Source: Streptomyces anulatus (GTDB lineage: Bacteria; Actinomycetota; Actinomycetes; Streptomycetales; Streptomycetaceae). Taken from it: 64,000 bases of DNA. The position numbers and the translations under genes are program-made. Positions 27,598-37,024 of the stretch are shown here, in pieces. The notes under the pieces were generated by a model, which was not told the origin of the DNA, did no database searches, and saw only the letters and a list, made by a program, of their open reading frames with translations. The DNA is taken from NCBI RefSeq assembly GCF_000721175.1, contig NZ_JOEZ01000003.1, positions 434,001 to 498,000 on the forward strand, read 5' to 3'. Every line of letters begins with the position of its first letter. Position 1 is the first letter of the stretch.

Positions 27598-29511
27598 GTG
27601 GATCTGCTGACCCGCATCAAGGGACCGCGCGACCTGGACCGGCTCGGCCTCGGTGAGCTGGACCAGCTCGCGGAGGAGATCCGCACCTTCCTCGTGGACG
27701 CCGTGTCCAAGACCGGCGGACACCTCGGCCCCAACCTGGGCGTCGTCGAGCTCACCATCGCCCTGCACCGGGTCTTCGAGTCGCCCCAGGACAAGGTGCT
27801 GTGGGACACCGGCCACCAGGCTTACGTCCACAAGCTGCTCACCGGCCGCCAGGACTTCTCCCGGCTCAAGAGCAAGGGCGGCCTCTCCGGCTACCCCTCC
27901 CGTGCCGAGTCCGAGCACGACATCATCGAGAACAGCCACGCCTCCGGGGTCCTCGGCTGGGCCGACGGCCTGGCCAAGGCGAACGAGGTCCTGAAGAAGG
28001 ACGACCACGTCGTCGCGGTCATCGGCGACGGCGCGCTCACCGGCGGTATGGCCTGGGAGGCGCTGAACAACATCGCCGCCGCCAAGGACCGCCCGCTCGT
28101 CATCGTCGTCAACGACAACGAGCGCTCCTACGCCCCGACCATCGGCGGACTGGCCAACCACCTCGCCACGCTCCGCACGACCGACGGTTACGAACGGTTC
28201 CTGGCCCGCGGCAAGGACATCCTGGAGCGCACGCCCGTCGTCGGCCGCCCGCTGTACGAGACCCTGCACGGCGCCAAGAAGGGCCTCAAGGACTTCATCG
28301 CCCCGCAGGGCATGTTCGAGGACCTCGGCCTGAAGTACGTCGGCCCGATCGACGGCCACGACATCGAGGCCCTGGAATCCGCGCTCCAGCGCGCCAAACG
28401 CTTCGGCGGCCCGGTCATCGTGCACTGCCTCACCGAGAAGGGCCGCGGCTACACCCCCGCCCTCCAGGACGAGGCCGACCGCTTCCACGCGGTGGGCAAG
28501 ATCCACCCGGACACCGGCCTGCCGATCTCCACCTCCGGCCTCGACTGGACCTCCGTCTTCGGCGAGGAGATGGTCAAGCTCGGCGAGGAGCGCGAGGACA
28601 TCGTCGCGATCACCGCCGCCATGCTCCAGCCCGTCGGTCTCGGCAAGTTCGAGGCCGCCTTCCCGGACCGGATCTACGACGTCGGCATCGCCGAGCAGCA
28701 CGGCGCGGTCTCCGCGGCGGGCCTCGCCACCGGCGGCCTCCACCCGGTCTTCGCGGTCTACGCCACCTTCCTCAACCGCGCCTTCGACCAGGTCCTGATG
28801 GACGTCGCCCTGCACAAGTGCGGCGTCACCTTCGTCCTGGACCGGGCCGGCATCACCGGCACGGACGGCGCCTCGCACAACGGCATGTGGGACATGTCGA
28901 TCCTCCAGTGCGTGCCCACGCTCCGGATCGCCGCCCCGCGCGACGCCGACCAGGTCCGCGCCCAGCTGCGCGAGGCCGTCGCCGTCGACGACGCGCCCAC
29001 CGTGGTCCGCTTCTCCAAGGGCGCGGTCGGCCCGGCGGTCAAGGCGGTCGGCAGGGCCGGCGGCATGGACATCCTGCGCGAGCCGAAGGCCGCCCGCCCG
29101 GACGTCCTGATCGTCTCCGTCGGCGCACTCGCCCCGATGTGCCTGGAGATCGCCGACCTGCTGGACGCCCAGGGCATCTCCAGCACCGTCGTCGACCCCC
29201 GCTGGGTCAAGCCCGTCGACGAGGCGCTCGCCCCGCTCGCCGAGCGCCACCGCGTCGTCGTCACGGTCGAGGACAACAGCCGCGCCGGAGGCGTCGGCTC
29301 CGCCGTCGCCCAAGCCCTGCGCGACGCCGGGGTCGACCTGCCGCTGCGCGACTTCGGCATCCCGCCGGTCTTCCTCGACCACGCCTCGCGCGGCGAGGTC
29401 ATGGCCGAGATCGGACTGACCGCGCCGGACATCGCCCGGCAGGTCACCGGCCTGGTCGCCAAGCTCGACGGCCGCTTCGAGAGCCGCGCGGTGGAGCCCG
29501 CCCGCGACTGA
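27598..29511 (+). CDS. dxs: 1-deoxy-D-xylulose-5-phosphate synthase
   Basis: 637 residues from a GTG with AAGGAGG upstream. It condenses pyruvate and glyceraldehyde 3-phosphate to DXP, the first step of the MEP isoprenoid pathway, also feeding thiamine and pyridoxal. The thiamine-diphosphate motif is [16 protein letters not shown], the active-site His lies in TGHQAYVHK, and the catalytic Glu in [15 protein letters not shown]. The C-terminal transketolase domain ends with [18 protein letters not shown]. Length and motifs are complete. In Mycobacterium tuberculosis dxs1 also neighbours an rnd/DUF3000/hem block, so the region is old. A clear terminator follows. Confidence 0.97.
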   Translation: MDLLTRIKGPRDLDRLGLGELDQLAEEIRTFLVDAVSKTGGHLGPNLGVVELTIALHRVFESPQDKVLWDTGHQAYVHKLLTGRQDFSRLKSKGGLSGYPSRAESEHDIIENSHASGVLGWADGLAKANEVLKKDDHVVAVIGDGALTGGMAWEALNNIAAAKDRPLVIVVNDNERSYAPTIGGLANHLATLRTTDGYERFLARGKDILERTPVVGRPLYETLHGAKKGLKDFIAPQGMFEDLGLKYVGPIDGHDIEALESALQRAKRFGGPVIVHCLTEKGRGYTPALQDEADRFHAVGKIHPDTGLPISTSGLDWTSVFGEEMVKLGEEREDIVAITAAMLQPVGLGKFEAAFPDRIYDVGIAEQHGAVSAAGLATGGLHPVFAVYATFLNRAFDQVLMDVALHKCGVTFVLDRAGITGTDGASHNGMWDMSILQCVPTLRIAAPRDADQVRAQLREAVAVDDAPTVVRFSKGAVGPAVKAVGRAGGMDILREPKAARPDVLIVSVGALAPMCLEIADLLDAQGISSTVVDPRWVKPVDEALAPLAERHRVVVTVEDNSRAGGVGSAVAQALRDAGVDLPLRDFGIPPVFLDHASRGEVMAEIGLTAPDIARQVTGLVAKLDGRFESRAVEPARD

Positions 29512-29542
29512 CCTGCGAACAGATCACCTCTCCGTACGGCCG

Positions 29543-29588
29543 ACGGGCCGGGAGAACCGCCCCTGTACGGGTGGTTCTCCCGGCCCGT
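29543..29588 (+). terminator. Hairpin terminator of dxs
   Basis: ACGGGCCGGGAGAACC (29543-29558) and its exact complement (29573-29588), with a further small stem inside the loop, 31 bases after dxs. Confidence 0.8.
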
Positions 29589-29673
29589 TCGCATGAAACG
29601 GGCCGGATGGCGCGGTCATGCGCGGGCCGGTCCACATCATGGCGTTCACAACGAACGCGTGGAGGTATCTCAG

Positions 29674-31176
29674 GTGAGCGCGCAGGTCACACCACCCCGC
29701 GGAGACGGCATGTTCCGCACCAAGTCCGTCGAACAGTCGATCCTCGACACCGAGGAGCCGGAACACGCGCTCAGGAAGTCCCTCTCCGCCCTGGACCTGA
29801 CGGTCTTCGGCGTCGGCGTCATCATCGGCACCGGCATCTTCGTTCTCACCGGCCAGGTCGCCAAGGAGACGGCGGGCCCCGCCACGGCCATCGCTTTCGC
29901 CGTGGCGGGCGTCGTGTGCGCGCTGGCCGCGCTCTGCTACGCCGAGTTCGCCTCCACCGTCCCGGTGGCCGGCTCCGCGTACACCTTCGCGTACGCCGCG
30001 CTGGGCGAACTGGTTGCCTGGATCATCGGCTGGGACCTGGTGCTGGAGTTCGCGCTGGGCACCGCGGTGGTCGCGGTCGGCTGGTCCGGTTACGTCCGCT
30101 CACTGATGGACAACGTCGACTGGACGATGCCCGAAGTGCTCTCGGGACCGGATGTGGCGGAGGGATTCGGCTTCGACGTCCTGGCCTTCGCCCTGGTGCT
30201 GGTGCTGACCGTCATCCTCGTCGTCGGCATGAAGCTGTCCGCCCGGGTCACCTCGGTCGTGGTGGCGATCAAGGTCGCGGTGGTCCTCATGGTGATCATC
30301 GCGGGCCTGTTCTTCATCAAGGCCGAGAACTACGAGCCCTTCATCCCGCCGGCCGAGAAGCAGCCCGCCGGCTCGGGCTGGGACGCGCCGCTCGTGCAGC
30401 TGCTGTTCGGCTACGAACCCACGAACTTCGGCGTGATGGGCATCTTCACCGCCGCCTCCATCGTCTTCTTCGCCTTCATCGGCTTCGACGTGGTGGCCAC
30501 CGCGGCCGAGGAGACCAAGCTGCCCCAGCGCGACATGCCGCGCGGCATCCTCGGCTCGCTCATCATCTGCACGGTGCTCTACGTGGCGGTCTCGATCGTG
30601 GTCACCGGCATGCAGCACTACAGCGAACTCTCCGTCAGCGCCCCGCTCGCCGACGCCTTCAAGGCCACCGGGCACCCCTTCTACGCCGGGGTGATCAGCT
30701 TCGGCGCGGCGGTCGGTCTCACCACGGTCTGCATGATCCTGCTGCTCGGCCAGACCCGGGTCTTCTTCGCGATGAGCCGCGACGGCCTGCTGCCGCGCTT
30801 CTTCTCCAAGACGCACCCGCGCTTCCGCACGCCCTACCGCCCGACGATCCTGCTCGGCGTGCTGATCGCGATCATCGCCGGGTTCACGAGCATCGAGGAG
30901 CTCGCCACCCTGGTGAACATCGGCACGCTCTTCGCGTTCGTCATCGTCGCCCTCGGCGTCCTGGTCCTGCGCCGCACCCAGCCGAACCTGCCCCGTGCGT
31001 TCCGTACCCCGTGGGTGCCGGTGCTCCCGGTCGCCTCGGTGGCCGCCTCGGTCTGGCTGATGCTCAATCTGCCGGTGGAGACCTGGGTGCGCTTCGGCGC
31101 CTGGATGGTCCTCGGGGTGATCATCTACTTCGTGTACGGGCGCTCCCACAGCCGCATGGCCAGGTCGGAGCGCTAG
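29674..31176 (+). CDS. APC-family cationic amino-acid permease
   Basis: 500 residues from the GTG at 29674, 8 bases after GGAGG; the frame is open to 29593 but without a ribosome site. About 12-14 membrane segments. The first carries GVGVIIGTGIFVLTG, the substrate-binding unwound helix of APC transporters, and the cytoplasmic N-terminus is FRTKSVEQSILDTEEPEHALRK, typical of the CAT subgroup (TC 2.A.3.3). Substrate is probably a basic or neutral amino acid; not determinable here. Its last four bases overlap those of the convergent NYN gene. Confidence 0.88.
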   Translation: MSAQVTPPRGDGMFRTKSVEQSILDTEEPEHALRKSLSALDLTVFGVGVIIGTGIFVLTGQVAKETAGPATAIAFAVAGVVCALAALCYAEFASTVPVAGSAYTFAYAALGELVAWIIGWDLVLEFALGTAVVAVGWSGYVRSLMDNVDWTMPEVLSGPDVAEGFGFDVLAFALVLVLTVILVVGMKLSARVTSVVVAIKVAVVLMVIIAGLFFIKAENYEPFIPPAEKQPAGSGWDAPLVQLLFGYEPTNFGVMGIFTAASIVFFAFIGFDVVATAAEETKLPQRDMPRGILGSLIICTVLYVAVSIVVTGMQHYSELSVSAPLADAFKATGHPFYAGVISFGAAVGLTTVCMILLLGQTRVFFAMSRDGLLPRFFSKTHPRFRTPYRPTILLGVLIAIIAGFTSIEELATLVNIGTLFAFVIVALGVLVLRRTQPNLPRAFRTPWVPVLPVASVAASVWLMLNLPVETWVRFGAWMVLGVIIYFVYGRSHSRMARSER

Positions 31177-31583
31177 CGTTCCTCGTCCCCGTACTGCGGC
31201 AGCGGCCGTACCGTACGGGGTCCCACGCACCGGGCCCCGTACGCCTCGACCCGCTGCCGCAGTCCGCGGTCGGCGGTGACGACGACGCAGTCCCGGCCAG
31301 GGGAGGCCCCGGCCGCCAGCTCGGCGATCAGGTCGTCGCCGCTGCCGGGGGCCGGTGCGACCCGGACCCCGGCCACCGACGCGACGCCCCGGGCGGCCCC
31401 TTCGACGACGAGCACCAGCTCGATCGGGCCGGGCAGCCCGGGCAGCCCGGCCGCCGCGTACGGGACCAACGAGTCCCGCAGCCGTACCGCCGCCCCGCGC
31501 CGGTCCCGCCACCACCCGTCGGGCACGGAACCGACCACATTGGCGGCGTCCACGATCACCAGCACCGTATCGTCCTCGCTCAT
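31173..31583 (-). CDS. NYN/PIN-like domain protein, putative RNase
   Basis: 136 residues. VLVIVDAANVVG at the N-terminus is the D-x-x-N signature of NYN nucleases; further acidic residues come in GSGDDLIAEL and VVTADRGLRQRVEAYG, matching the PIN-fold active site. Many Streptomyces carry this small conserved protein. Target RNA unknown. It ends convergently with the permease gene, overlapping by four bases, and lies downstream of the LCP gene on the same strand, about 40 bases away. Confidence 0.75.
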   Translation of the reverse strand: MSEDDTVLVIVDAANVVGSVPDGWWRDRRGAAVRLRDSLVPYAAAGLPGLPGPIELVLVVEGAARGVASVAGVRVAPAPGSGDDLIAELAAGASPGRDCVVVTADRGLRQRVEAYGARCVGPRTVRPLPQYGDEER

Positions 31584-31622
31584 CCCGGCAGGGTGTCACG
31601 GGGAGAGCGGTACGACGGTCCG

Positions 31623-32702
31623 TCAGCCCCCGGTCGCGGGGGACCTCTTCGCTTCCTCGGGGATCGTGGTGTCCTCTCGGATCGCCTTCCACAGCTGACC
31701 CGACTGCGGTTCGGACGCGATCACCCGGTTCGGGTCGATCCTGTCGTACGCCACCGGCAGCATGATCGTCTCCATCGAGGCCGGGTCGACGCCGTTCATC
31801 GAACGGGCGAACTCCGCCAGCGAGGTGAGCGAGGCGAGCCCGGAGTCGGTGGTGAGCGCCTTGGTGGCCGAGTCGGCGATCTTGTAGGAGCTCGCCGGAC
31901 TGCCCAGCAGGTCCTGCGACTTGACCTCGCTCAGCAGGGCCAGCAGGAACTGCTGCTGGAGCCCGATGCGGCCGAGGTCGCTGCCGTCGCCGATGCCGTG
32001 CCGGGTCCGGACGTACGCCAGGGACTCGGCGCCGTCCAGCTTCTGCGGGCCGGCGGTGAGGTGCAGCCCCGACGCCTTGTCGTCGATGTCCTGCGGTACG
32101 TCGACGGTGACCCCGCCGATGGCGTCGACCAGGTCCTTGAACCCGGCGAAGTCGATCTCCAGGTAGTGGTCGATGCGGACACCGGACATCTTCTCCACCG
32201 TCTTCACCACACAGGCCGGACCGACCTGCGCGTAGACGGAGTTGAACATGACGCGCTCCTTGGCCGACACCGTGGAACCGTCGTCCCCGACGCACTCGGG
32301 CCGGGTCACCAGGGTGTCGCGCGGGATGGAGACGGCGACGGCCTTCGACCGGCCCTCGGGTATGTGCACCACCATCGCGGTGTCGGAGCGGGCGCCGCTG
32401 ACGGCCCCGCCGCCGCCCAGCTCCCTGTTCTCCGCCCCGGCACGCGAGTCCGAGCCGAGGACCAGCAGGTTCTGCCCGCTGGTGGGAAGCTTCTCCGGGC
32501 GGTCCTCGCCGAGCGCCTTCTCGATGTCGACGCCCTTGATGTTCCCGTCTAGCCGGCTGTAGAGCCAGTAGACGGTGCCGCCGGTGGCGAGCAGCAGGAC
32601 GAGCAGGACACCGAGGGTGATCTTGAGGCCGCGGCGGCGCTTGCGGGGTTCGGTCGATCGTCGGGAGGCGCGGGGGCCTGGCGTCGCTTCGTCGTTGCTC
32701 AT
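31623..32702 (-). CDS. LytR-CpsA-Psr (LCP) family cell-wall glycopolymer ligase
   Basis: 359 residues from the ATG at 32702, which has GGAGGA at a workable distance; an ATG 18 bases upstream is possible. One membrane anchor (LKITLGVLLVLLLATGGTVYWLY, about 27-49). The external LCP domain shows NLLVLGSDSRAG, RSDTAMVVHI, VSIPRDTLV and LDGAESLAYVRTRHG, with the Arg and Asp residues that bind polyprenyl-pyrophosphate. Family members attach teichoic-acid-type or other glycopolymers to peptidoglycan. Arrangement is complete; partner polymer unknown. Upstream DNA to 32830 carries its promoter. Confidence 0.9.
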   Translation of the reverse strand: MSNDEATPGPRASRRSTEPRKRRRGLKITLGVLLVLLLATGGTVYWLYSRLDGNIKGVDIEKALGEDRPEKLPTSGQNLLVLGSDSRAGAENRELGGGGAVSGARSDTAMVVHIPEGRSKAVAVSIPRDTLVTRPECVGDDGSTVSAKERVMFNSVYAQVGPACVVKTVEKMSGVRIDHYLEIDFAGFKDLVDAIGGVTVDVPQDIDDKASGLHLTAGPQKLDGAESLAYVRTRHGIGDGSDLGRIGLQQQFLLALLSEVKSQDLLGSPASSYKIADSATKALTTDSGLASLTSLAEFARSMNGVDPASMETIMLPVAYDRIDPNRVIASEPQSGQLWKAIREDTTIPEEAKRSPATGG

Positions 32703-32999
32703 CGTGCTCGAGTCCTCCATCTCATCGCCCAGGAGGGCAGGGGAGTGCGTGGGACTCGGGTGGGGGGTGTGACCGGTCCGTGAGTGTTCGACTGACCGAG
32801 CACTATAGAACAACAGATCGCGGGAGTGCGTGTTCCGGTGGACGCTCCTGAGGGATCCACCGAGGACGGATGGCCGCTCGGGGCCGAGACGGGCGCGCGT
32901 CCACGGCATACGGATTCATGATCGGCCCGGGAGGCGGGTCCGGGATCTCCGGCAACCGCTGGACGCCGCCGCACGCCGGTGCGGAGGGCGGGCCTGCGG

Positions 33000-33415
33000 C
33001 CCCTCCGGTCCCGGTCCCGGGTCCGCGAACAGGATGTTCGCGGACGTTCACGTCCCGGTGTGCGAGTCCGTGCGCCGGGGCGGCGCCCGGGCAGCGGCAC
33101 TCCGTGCGCGTACGCGAGTGCGGTCAGCACCTGGTGCGCGACCGGGAGCGCCGGCCAGGGCGGCATCCGGCCCCCGTGCCGGGCGGCCAGCCGCTCCAGG
33201 CTGCCGCCAGGGCAGTACTCGCAGGCGAACCAGAACTGCTCGTCCAGGTGGACCCTGCCGCGGAACGACACGATGTGGGGATGGTCCAGGGCGCGGACGC
33301 TCTCCAGCTCGCGGGGCAGCGCGAAGCGGGCGGTCTCGTCCACCGTGCCGCCGACCAGGAACTGCTTGAGCGCGACGAGCTGCGAGCATCTCCCCTTAGC
33401 CGCCCGCTGGTGAAT
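33000..33415 (-). pseudogene. Serine/threonine protein kinase remnant
   Basis: On the minus strand one frame gives LVALKQFLVGGTV (the VALK lysine strand) and then RELESVRALDHPHIVSFRG, FWFACEYCPGGSLERLAARHG and VLTALAYAHG, the N-lobe and hinge of a Hanks-type kinase. The catalytic loop follows in a second frame (HRDVNV, near 33045-33062) and NILFADPGPG in a third (near 33021-33041), so at least two frameshifts are present. No start codon or glycine-rich loop is seen before the VALK strand, and the C-lobe is absent. From about 32830 to 33000 nothing recognisable remains. Confidence 0.65.
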
Positions 33416-33426
33416 CCGGCCGGATA

Positions 33427-33472
33427 CGAGCTCGGGCCGTACAGGGAGTATGTCCTGTACGGCCCGAGCTCG
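33427..33472. terminator. Hairpin terminator, fad operon end
   Basis: Arms 33427-33445 and 33454-33472 are exact inverted repeats (19 bases) around an 8-base loop, 19 bases past the stop of the minus-strand FadB-like gene. Confidence 0.8.
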
Positions 33473-33491
33473 TTTGTTCCGTGCGGAGCGG

Positions 33492-35621
33492 TCAGGCGGG
33501 AACGCTCGCCACGCCCTGTGCGAGGAACGGCTTGCCGTTCACCCGCTGGGAGACGCCCTCACGGTCCAGGTACGGCGTGATGCCGCCCAGGTGGAACGGC
33601 CAGCCCGCACCGGTGATCAGGCACAGGTCGATGTCCTGGGCCTCGGCGACGACGCCCTCGTCCAGCATCAGGCCGATCTCCTGCGCCACCGCGTCGAGCA
33701 CGCGGTCGCGGGTCTGCTCCTCGGTGAGGACGGTGTCGCCCTGCTTGAGGAGGGCGGCGACCTCGGGGTCGAGGACCGGCGCACCGGAGTCGTAGAGGTA
33801 GAAGCCGCGCTTGCCGGCCTTCACGACCGCCGCGAGGTTCTCGGAGACGGTGAAGCGCTCCGGGAAGGCGCGGTTCAGGGTCTCGGAGACGTGCAGGCCG
33901 ATGGCCGGGCCGACCAGCTCCAGGAGCACCAGCGGGGACATCGGCAGGCCGAGCGGCTCGACGGCCTTCTCCGCGACCTCGACCGGGGTGCCCTCGTCGA
34001 TGACGTTCTGGATCTCGCCCATGAAGCGGGTGAGGATGCGGTTGACGACGAACGCCGGGGCGTCCTTCACCAGGACCGCGGTCTTCTTCAGCTTGCGGGC
34101 CACACCGAACGCCGTCGCCAGCGAGGCGTCGTCGGTCTGCTCGCCGCGGACGATCTCCAGGAGCGGGAGGATCGCGACCGGGTTGAAGAAGTGGAAGCCG
34201 ACGACCCGCTCGGGGTTCTTCAGCTTCGACGCCATCTCGGTCACCGACAGCGAGGAGGTGTTGGTGGCGAGGATCGCGTGCGCCGGGGCGACCGCCTCGA
34301 CCTCCGCGAACACCTGCTGCTTGACGCCGATCTCCTCGAAGACGGCCTCGATGATGAAGTCCGCGTCCGCGAAGCCCTCGGCCTTGTCCAGGACACCGGA
34401 GACCAGGCCCTTGAGGCGGTTGGCCTTGTCCTGGTTGATGCGGCCCTTGCCGAGCAGCTTCTCGATCTCGGCGTGGACGTAGCCCACACCCTTGTCGACG
34501 CGCTCCTGGTCGATGTCCGTGAGGACGACCGGGACCTCCAGGCGGCGCAGGAACAGCAGCGCCAGCTGCGAGGCCATCAGGCCCGCGCCGACGACGCCGA
34601 CCTTGGTGACCGGGCGGGCCAGGTTCTTGTCCGGGGCGCCGGCCGGGCGCTTGGCCCGCTTCTGGACCAGGTTGAAGGCGTAGATGCCGCTGCGCAGCTC
34701 GCCGCCCATGATCAGGTCCGCCAGCGCCCGGTCCTCGGCGTCGAAGCCGGCGCTCAGGTCGCCGTCCTTCGCCGCCGCGATGATGTCCAGCGCGCGGTAC
34801 GCGGCAGGGGCCGCACCGTGCACCTTGGAGTCGGCGATGGCCCGGCCACGCGCGACGGCCTGGTCCCAGGCCTCACCGCGGTCGACCTCGGCGCGCTCGA
34901 CCGTGACCGAGCCCTTGAGCACGTTCGCGGTCCAGATCAGCGACTGCTCCAGGAAGTCCGCACCCTCGAACAGCGCGTCCGCGATGCCGAGTTCGAAGAC
35001 CTGCTTGCCCTTGAGCTGGCGGTTCTGGTTCAGCGAGTTCTCGATGATCACCGAGACCGCGCGGTCCGCGCCGATCAGGTTCGGGAGCAGCGCGCAGCCG
35101 CCCCAGCCGGGGACCAGGCCGAGGAAGACCTCGGGCAGCGAGAACGCCGGGAGCGCCTTGGAGACGGTGCGGTAGGTGCAGTGCAGGCCGACCTCGACAC
35201 CGCCGCCCATGGCCGCGCCGTTGTAGTACGCGAAGGTGGGGACCGCGAGACCGGCCAGGCGGCGGAAGACGTCGTGGCCGCCCTTGCCGATGGCCAGCGC
35301 GTCCTCGTGACGGCTCAGCAGCTCGACGCCCTTGAGGTCGGCGCCGACCGCGAAGATGAACGGCTTGCCCGTGATGCCGGCACCGGTGATGGTGCCCTCG
35401 GAGGCCTCCTTCTCGACCTGGTCGATGGCGGCGTTCAGGTTCGCCAGCGACTGCGGTCCGAAGGTGGTCGGCTTGGTGTGGTCCAGGCCGTTGTCCAGCG
35501 TGATCAGCGCGAACCGCCCGGCGCCGTAAGGCAGATCCAGGTGCCGTACGTGCGCCTGCGTGACGACCTCGCCGGGGAACAGCTCGGCCGCACCCTTCAG
35601 AAGCTCAGTGGTGGAGCTCAC
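33492..35621 (-). CDS. fadB: Fatty-acid oxidation multifunctional protein (enoyl-CoA hydratase / 3-hydroxyacyl-CoA dehydrogenase)
   Basis: 709 residues, cytoplasmic. The N-terminal third is a crotonase domain (FAVGADLKGVELL, YNGAAMGGGVEVGLHCTYR, EVFLGLVPGWGG). The middle is an NAD-binding domain (VGVVGAGLMASQLALLFLRR) with the dehydrogenase signature HFFNPVAILPLLEIVRG. The C-terminal helical repeat follows (FVVNRILTRFM). It hydrates enoyl-CoA and oxidises the 3-hydroxy product during beta-oxidation. The GTG start overlaps the thiolase stop by four bases, so the two are co-translated, as in fadBA operons. Family call is firm; chain-length preference unknown. Confidence 0.93.
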   Translation of the reverse strand: MSSTTELLKGAAELFPGEVVTQAHVRHLDLPYGAGRFALITLDNGLDHTKPTTFGPQSLANLNAAIDQVEKEASEGTITGAGITGKPFIFAVGADLKGVELLSRHEDALAIGKGGHDVFRRLAGLAVPTFAYYNGAAMGGGVEVGLHCTYRTVSKALPAFSLPEVFLGLVPGWGGCALLPNLIGADRAVSVIIENSLNQNRQLKGKQVFELGIADALFEGADFLEQSLIWTANVLKGSVTVERAEVDRGEAWDQAVARGRAIADSKVHGAAPAAYRALDIIAAAKDGDLSAGFDAEDRALADLIMGGELRSGIYAFNLVQKRAKRPAGAPDKNLARPVTKVGVVGAGLMASQLALLFLRRLEVPVVLTDIDQERVDKGVGYVHAEIEKLLGKGRINQDKANRLKGLVSGVLDKAEGFADADFIIEAVFEEIGVKQQVFAEVEAVAPAHAILATNTSSLSVTEMASKLKNPERVVGFHFFNPVAILPLLEIVRGEQTDDASLATAFGVARKLKKTAVLVKDAPAFVVNRILTRFMGEIQNVIDEGTPVEVAEKAVEPLGLPMSPLVLLELVGPAIGLHVSETLNRAFPERFTVSENLAAVVKAGKRGFYLYDSGAPVLDPEVAALLKQGDTVLTEEQTRDRVLDAVAQEIGLMLDEGVVAEAQDIDLCLITGAGWPFHLGGITPYLDREGVSQRVNGKPFLAQGVASVPA

Positions 35622-36844
35622 TTGTTGCCTCCGTCAGCGTTGAAGTGCGGGTTCTCCCAGACGACCGTGGCGCCCATGCCGAAGCCGACGCACATCGTGG
35701 TCAGGCCGTAGCGGACCTCGGGCTGCTCCTCGAACTGCCGGGCCAGCTGCGTCATGAGCCGGACACCGGAGGAGGCCAGCGGGTGGCCGTAGGCGATCGC
35801 GCCGCCGTACTGGTTGACCCGGGCGTCGTCGTCGGCGATGCCGTAGTGCTCGAGGAAGGCGAGCACCTGCACGGCGAACGCCTCGTTGATCTCGAAGAGA
35901 CCGATGTCCTCGATGCCCAGACCGGCCTGGGCCAGCGCCTTCTCGGTCGCCGGGATCGGACCGTAGCCCATGACCTCCGGCTCGACGCCCGCGAAGGCGT
36001 AGGAGACGAGGCGCATCCTGACCGGGAGACCGAGCTCGTTGGCGACGTCCTCGGCGGCGAGCAGCGAGGCGGTGGCGCCGTCGTTGAGCCCCGCGGCGTT
36101 ACCGGCCGTCACGCGGCCGTGGGCGCGGAAGGGGGTCTTGAGGCCCGCGAGGGACTCCATGGTGGTGCCCGGGCGCATCGGCTCGTCGGCGGTGACCAGG
36201 CCCCAGCCCGTCTCACCGGCTTCGGGGTTGGTGCGGCGCACCGAGACCGGTACGAGGTCCTGCTGGATCTTGCCGTTGGCGTACGCCTTGGCGGCCTTCT
36301 CCTGCGAACGCACCGCGTAGGCGTCGGCGCGCTCCTTGGTGATCGTGGGGTAGCGGTCGTGCAGGTTCTCCGCCGTCATGCCCATGAACAGGGCGGACTC
36401 GTCGACCAGCTTCTCCGACACGAAGCGCGGGTTCGGGTCGACGCCCTCGCCCATCGGGTGGCGGCCCATGTGCTCGACGCCACCGGCCACGACGACGTCG
36501 TAGGCGCCGAAGGCGATGGAACCGGCCGTCGAGGTGACGGCGGTCAGCGCGCCCGCGCACATGCGGTCGATCGAGTAGCCGGGGACGGACTGCGGCAGAC
36601 CGGCCAGGATTCCGGCGGTACGGCCCAGCGTGAGGCCCTGGTCCCCGATCTGCGTGGTCGCGGCGATGGCGACCTCGTCGATCTTCTTGGGGTCCAGGTC
36701 CGGGTTGCGGCGCAGCAGCTCCCGGATGGCCTTCACGACGAGGTCGTCGGCGCGGGTCTCGTGGTAGATGCCCTTCGGGCCCGCTTTGCCGAACGGGGTG
36801 CGGACGCCGTCGACGAAGACGACGTCCCGGATGGTACGAGGCAC
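35618..36844 (-). CDS. fadA: Acetyl-CoA acyltransferase (thiolase)
   Basis: 408 residues from the GTG at 36844, 9 bases after GGAGG; longer frames lack a ribosome site. It has the nucleophilic Cys in DRMCAGALTAV, the His of GGAIAYGHPLASSG and the second Cys of TTMCVGFGMGA, plus NEAFAVQ. It cleaves 3-ketoacyl-CoA with CoA in the last step of each beta-oxidation round. First gene of the operon with fadB. A short imperfect palindrome at 36918-36932 may be its operator. Confidence 0.95.
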   Translation of the reverse strand: MPRTIRDVVFVDGVRTPFGKAGPKGIYHETRADDLVVKAIRELLRRNPDLDPKKIDEVAIAATTQIGDQGLTLGRTAGILAGLPQSVPGYSIDRMCAGALTAVTSTAGSIAFGAYDVVVAGGVEHMGRHPMGEGVDPNPRFVSEKLVDESALFMGMTAENLHDRYPTITKERADAYAVRSQEKAAKAYANGKIQQDLVPVSVRRTNPEAGETGWGLVTADEPMRPGTTMESLAGLKTPFRAHGRVTAGNAAGLNDGATASLLAAEDVANELGLPVRMRLVSYAFAGVEPEVMGYGPIPATEKALAQAGLGIEDIGLFEINEAFAVQVLAFLEHYGIADDDARVNQYGGAIAYGHPLASSGVRLMTQLARQFEEQPEVRYGLTTMCVGFGMGATVVWENPHFNADGGNK

Positions 36845-36917
36845 GGTGGCTCTCCTCCAGGGTGCGGGATGGCACTGCTGCGGGGCACGCCACGGGGACG
36901 CACCGCCTGCCATCATG

Positions 36918-36932
36918 CTACTTGCGGGTAAC
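36918..36932. promoter_or_regulatory. Candidate operator upstream of the fad operon
   Basis: CTACTTGCGGGTAAC is an imperfect palindrome with TAC-N5-GTA spacing, about 75-90 bases before the thiolase start. The form resembles operators of TetR-type lipid-metabolism regulators, but the match is loose. Confidence 0.3.
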
Positions 36933-37024
36933 CAGACTGCCCACCCCCCGCGGCCGGAGCGTCGAAGGTCACACCGGTCCGACGGCCGCCAGGACGCCTC
37001 AACGTTACGTTCCGGCCCCGCCGC

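Noticed and set aside
25909..29382. 1157-codon minus-strand open frame
   Set aside because: Antisense to xylGH and dxs, with no motif.
27801..32552. 1583-codon plus-strand open frame
   Set aside because: It runs in the wrong phase through dxs and the permease gene and antisense to two others; Arg/Pro/Gly-rich composition is typical of shadow frames in GC-rich DNA.
33450..35711. 753-codon plus-strand open frame
   Set aside because: Antisense to the fadB-like gene, with no ribosome site or domain.
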